DNA from: RFSX01 sp964495785
Lineage (GTDB): Bacteria; Bacteroidota; Bacteroidia; Chitinophagales; Saprospiraceae
Length of the DNA: 64,000 nt
Direction of reading: 5' to 3'
Assembly (NCBI GenBank): GCA_964495785.1
Contig: CAZBXL010000006.1
Coordinates: 1-64,000, forward strand
Under the pieces are notes generated by a model. It searched no databases. It was given only the letters and a program-made list of their open reading frames with translations, and was not told the DNA's origin. The position numbers were made by a program, and so were the translations under genes. Below, in pieces: positions 62,034-64,000 of the stretch; position 1 is the stretch's first letter, and each line of letters begins with the position of its first letter.

Positions 62034-62588
62034 ATGGATAAAGCATTAGAAACGATGATAAATAACCTGAAAAAAAATACGGGTAAATCATTGGACCAAT
62101 GGATAGCTATTGTTAGAAAAGAGAAGTTTGAAAAACATGGTACCGCTATGAAATTTCTCAAAGGCGAGCACGGTCTTACCCATGGATTTGCCAATCTTAT
62201 TGTACATAAATCAAAAGGCTCAGATGCAGGATCCGTGACTGATAAAAAATCACTTATAGATGCTCAATACAAAGGAAAGGAACATTGGCTTCCGCTCTAC
62301 GAAAAATTATTATCAAAAATTGAAAAATTTGGCTCTGACATAGAAATAGCTCCTAAAAAATCCTATGTAAGTCTGCGACGCAAGAAACAATTCGCTATGC
62401 TTATACCCGCTACTAAAACAAGATACGAGATCGGCCTTAATGCTAAAGGCCATGAAGGTGATCAGCTCGCTGAAGCTGTCACGAAAGCTAACTCCATGTG
62501 CTCACATAAAATAAAACTAACTTCTGAAAAGGATGCTAACACCAAAGTTATAGCATGGATTAAGAAAGCTTATGAAAGTGCTGGATAA
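62034..62588 (+). CDS. DUF4287 plus DUF5655 protein
   Basis: The 184-aa protein has an N-terminal DUF4287 domain (about residues 1-65; DQWIAIVRKEKFEKHGTAMKFLKGEHGLTHGFANLIVHKS) and a C-terminal DUF5655 domain (HWLPLYEKLLSKIEKFGSDIEIAPKKSYVSLRRKKQFAMLIPATKTRYEIGLNAKG). The pairing is common in bacteria; function is unknown, although DUF5655-like domains resemble small nucleic-acid-binding or transport-associated modules. It is divergent from galK (39 bp) and converges with no gap on the TPR gene. Confidence 0.82.
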   Translation: MDKALETMINNLKKNTGKSLDQWIAIVRKEKFEKHGTAMKFLKGEHGLTHGFANLIVHKSKGSDAGSVTDKKSLIDAQYKGKEHWLPLYEKLLSKIEKFGSDIEIAPKKSYVSLRRKKQFAMLIPATKTRYEIGLNAKGHEGDQLAEAVTKANSMCSHKIKLTSEKDANTKVIAWIKKAYESAG

Positions 62589-63743
62589 TTATTCTTTGCT
62601 TTGATGCATATACTCTGAAAGCGTTCTTGCTCGTGAGATAGCATACTTCTTATACTCATCATCATTGTGTTTAGATTTTGAATACTTCTTGTAGTAATTG
62701 ATTGCAATGCTCTTGTCCTTATAATATGCATCTGAAGCTCTTGCTAAGTAGAAAAGTAAAACTGGATCTTTACTATACTTATAAGCATCTTGATAATGAG
62801 GGATTGCTGCTTTAAGATCGTTTTCTTCATTTTTTAATTTAGCCAAACTTCTATGATAATTTGAGACATTATTAGATATGCCTTCACTTAAAGCTTCCTT
62901 ATAGTGATACTCTGCTAATTCTAAATTTTCTAAATTTTCATAAGCCGTAGCCAAGTAGTAATGAGCATATTCTTTACTTCCATTTTCTCTTAATGCTTTA
63001 TTTAGATAATAAATTGATTGATCAAATGAATCTATCTGAATAAGTGAATAGCCATACAATTTATTATAGTAAGGTGATAGATCAACCTTGCCTTCGATTT
63101 GCTTAAGGTAATATATCGTACTGTCATAGTCTTTCTGCTTATACTTACTACGAGAAATCAAGTAATGAAAATTAATATTTGTAGAGTCTAATACGAGACC
63201 TTTAGTCAAGATTGTATCTGCATCTTGATATTGTTCGTTATGTAGAAATATTTCAGAAATACCTTTTATCGTATATAGATCTTCGCGATTAAGCTTGTAT
63301 GCCTCAGAATAGTATCGAAATGCATCTATTAATGCACCGCTACTAGCATAATTCTGAGCAAGTTTTCTATAGTAGACAGCATTTTCAGGAAATAATTTAA
63401 CTAACTGGGTATAGTACTTTACTGCTTTGGGAGTATTGCCTTCTTGTTCATATAGACTTGCGAGTTGAGATATTGCAATCTTATGTGTACTATCTACTTT
63501 TGTAATATGTATGAATGAATTTTTAGCGTCTAAAAGTCGTCCTATTTTAACTGCGGACAATCCCATTTTTTCATAATAATCCATAGTGGTACTATCCTTT
63601 TCTATAAGCGACTTATACCGTATGTATGCTTCATTATAATCACCTAAATCATAACTTTTTCTTGCCTCAATGATAGAATTATCCATCTGAGCAGTCGATA
63701 TGTTATAAATAAAAAAGCTTATAACTATAAGAAGAGACTTCAT
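62589..63743 (-). CDS. Tetratricopeptide-repeat protein
   Basis: The 384-aa protein has a signal peptide (MKSLLIVISFFIYNISTAQ) and about nine TPR units filling the chain (for example EARKSYDLGDYNEAYIRYKSLIEKD and YYLATAYENLENLELAEYHYKEALS). It is probably a periplasmic scaffold for protein contacts; no partner is visible. Its stop codon abuts that of the DUF4287 gene. Confidence 0.87.
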   Translation of the reverse strand: MKSLLIVISFFIYNISTAQMDNSIIEARKSYDLGDYNEAYIRYKSLIEKDSTTMDYYEKMGLSAVKIGRLLDAKNSFIHITKVDSTHKIAISQLASLYEQEGNTPKAVKYYTQLVKLFPENAVYYRKLAQNYASSGALIDAFRYYSEAYKLNREDLYTIKGISEIFLHNEQYQDADTILTKGLVLDSTNINFHYLISRSKYKQKDYDSTIYYLKQIEGKVDLSPYYNKLYGYSLIQIDSFDQSIYYLNKALRENGSKEYAHYYLATAYENLENLELAEYHYKEALSEGISNNVSNYHRSLAKLKNEENDLKAAIPHYQDAYKYSKDPVLLFYLARASDAYYKDKSIAINYYKKYSKSKHNDDEYKKYAISRARTLSEYMHQSKE

Positions 63744-63813
63744 ATTAATAATAGATGATTGTAATAGCGTAAGCTAATGTAAATGGTATTTATTTTTCTT
63801 ATACCTTAGATGT

Positions 63814-64000
63814 ATGCTAAGTCAGGATATAACAATATACAACAAAATGCTAAGGGATAAATCATCTCAAAAAAAGAATTTTGTCGTATTACTTGATCCT
63901 GATAAATGTAATGACCATGAACTGGATAAGGTAATAAAATTATCTATTGATGCTCATGTAGATTACTTTTTCGTAGGTGGGAGTTTGCTTATGCACTCTA
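63814..64000 (+). CDS. pcrB: Geranylgeranylglyceryl/heptaprenylglyceryl phosphate synthase (5' part)
   Basis: The frame starts with ATG 63814 and leaves the window after about 62 residues. FVVLLDPDKCNDHELDKVIKL and AHVDYFFVGGSLLMHS match the N-terminus of the PcrB/GGGPS TIM-barrel family, which joins a polyprenyl diphosphate to sn-glycerol-1-phosphate. Members occur in Archaea, Firmicutes and many Bacteroidota. The polyprenyl chain length cannot be read from this fragment. It is divergent from the TPR gene. Confidence 0.85.
   Translation, partial: MLSQDITIYNKMLRDKSSQKKNFVVLLDPDKCNDHELDKVIKLSIDAHVDYFFVGGSLLMHS

Noticed and set aside
1..64000. tRNA, rRNA, CRISPR, insertion sequence, prophage or toxin-antitoxin cassette
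   Set aside because: I looked for tRNA-type GGTTCGAATCC arms, regular short repeats, transposase or integrase frames and phage genes, and saw none. The YwqK-like lipoprotein is not evidence of a toxin system.

Overview
The window looks like a draft-genome or metagenome scaffold from a Bacteroidota bacterium, probably of the Saprospiria/Flavobacteriia side. It is AT-rich throughout and has two 100-N scaffold gaps. Supporting evidence is a PorP/SprF-OmpA pair, PorQ, an M14 peptidase with a type IX secretion (T9SS) C-terminal sorting domain, and many families typical of this phylum (DUF2480, DUF4175, DUF2723, DUF6427, DUF6249, DUF7009, DUF2279, PdeM). Several regulatory sites fit the Bacteroidota promoter form TTTG-N19-TAnnTTTG. 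Many genes start with GTG or TTG and lack a clear Shine-Dalgarno site. I saw no tRNA, rRNA, insertion sequence, prophage or CRISPR array.

Layout. 1-6.1 kb: DUF2480 (cut by the window edge), scpB, a TraR/DksA protein, hemA, two membrane proteins and a YfiT/DinB-type enzyme. 6.2-6.6 kb: a hairpin-rich intergenic repeat. 6.6-8.4 kb: an ECF sigma/anti-sigma pair divergent from a DUF6249 membrane protein; both carry the same promoter motif. 8.4-15.3 kb: a CNNM-type CBS protein, then an ABC-HlyD-thioesterase-TolC operon resembling a type I exporter but with a degenerate ATPase. 15.3-24.5 kb (minus strand): metallo-beta-lactamase, T9SS-exported carboxypeptidase, ybeY, RsbW-like kinase, a giant DUF4175 protein, an S37 peptidase and mevalonate kinase. 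24.5-32.2 kb (plus strand): small membrane protein, mfd, two PH-domain membrane proteins, a candidate minus-strand small RNA, a small DUF4834-like protein, a pseudouridine synthase and thiL. 32.3-43.3 kb: gap, trmB, a beta-barrel protein, prfA, a second ECF sigma with small partner, pdeM, yebC, gap, rpoN, aminopeptidase P, a small membrane protein, a PfkB kinase and bioY. 43.4-57.4 kb (mostly minus strand): M1 aminopeptidase, lipoprotein, ompA-porP, DUF2279, M28 peptidase, rpiB, DUF2723, porQ. 57.4-64 kb: MORN lipoprotein, PDZ protein, pabB-pabC, galK, a DUF4287/DUF5655 protein, a TPR protein, and the start of a geranylgeranylglyceryl-phosphate synthase gene.

How the genes fit together. Most of the window is housekeeping: folate (pabBC), thiamine (thiL), heme (hemA), biotin uptake (bioY), isoprenoid and lipid (mvk, pcrB), translation and RNA modification (prfA, trmB, ybeY, pseudouridine synthase), repair (mfd, pdeM) and chromosome segregation (scpB). 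On top sits an envelope and secretion layer: T9SS parts, exported peptidases, beta-barrels and the exporter operon. The points most worth following are the matched divergent ECF promoters at 7.0-7.3 kb, the promoter-plus-terminator small RNA at 30.2 kb, the exporter with a thioesterase and a degenerate ATPase, and the mosaic hairpin repeat at 6.2-6.5 kb.
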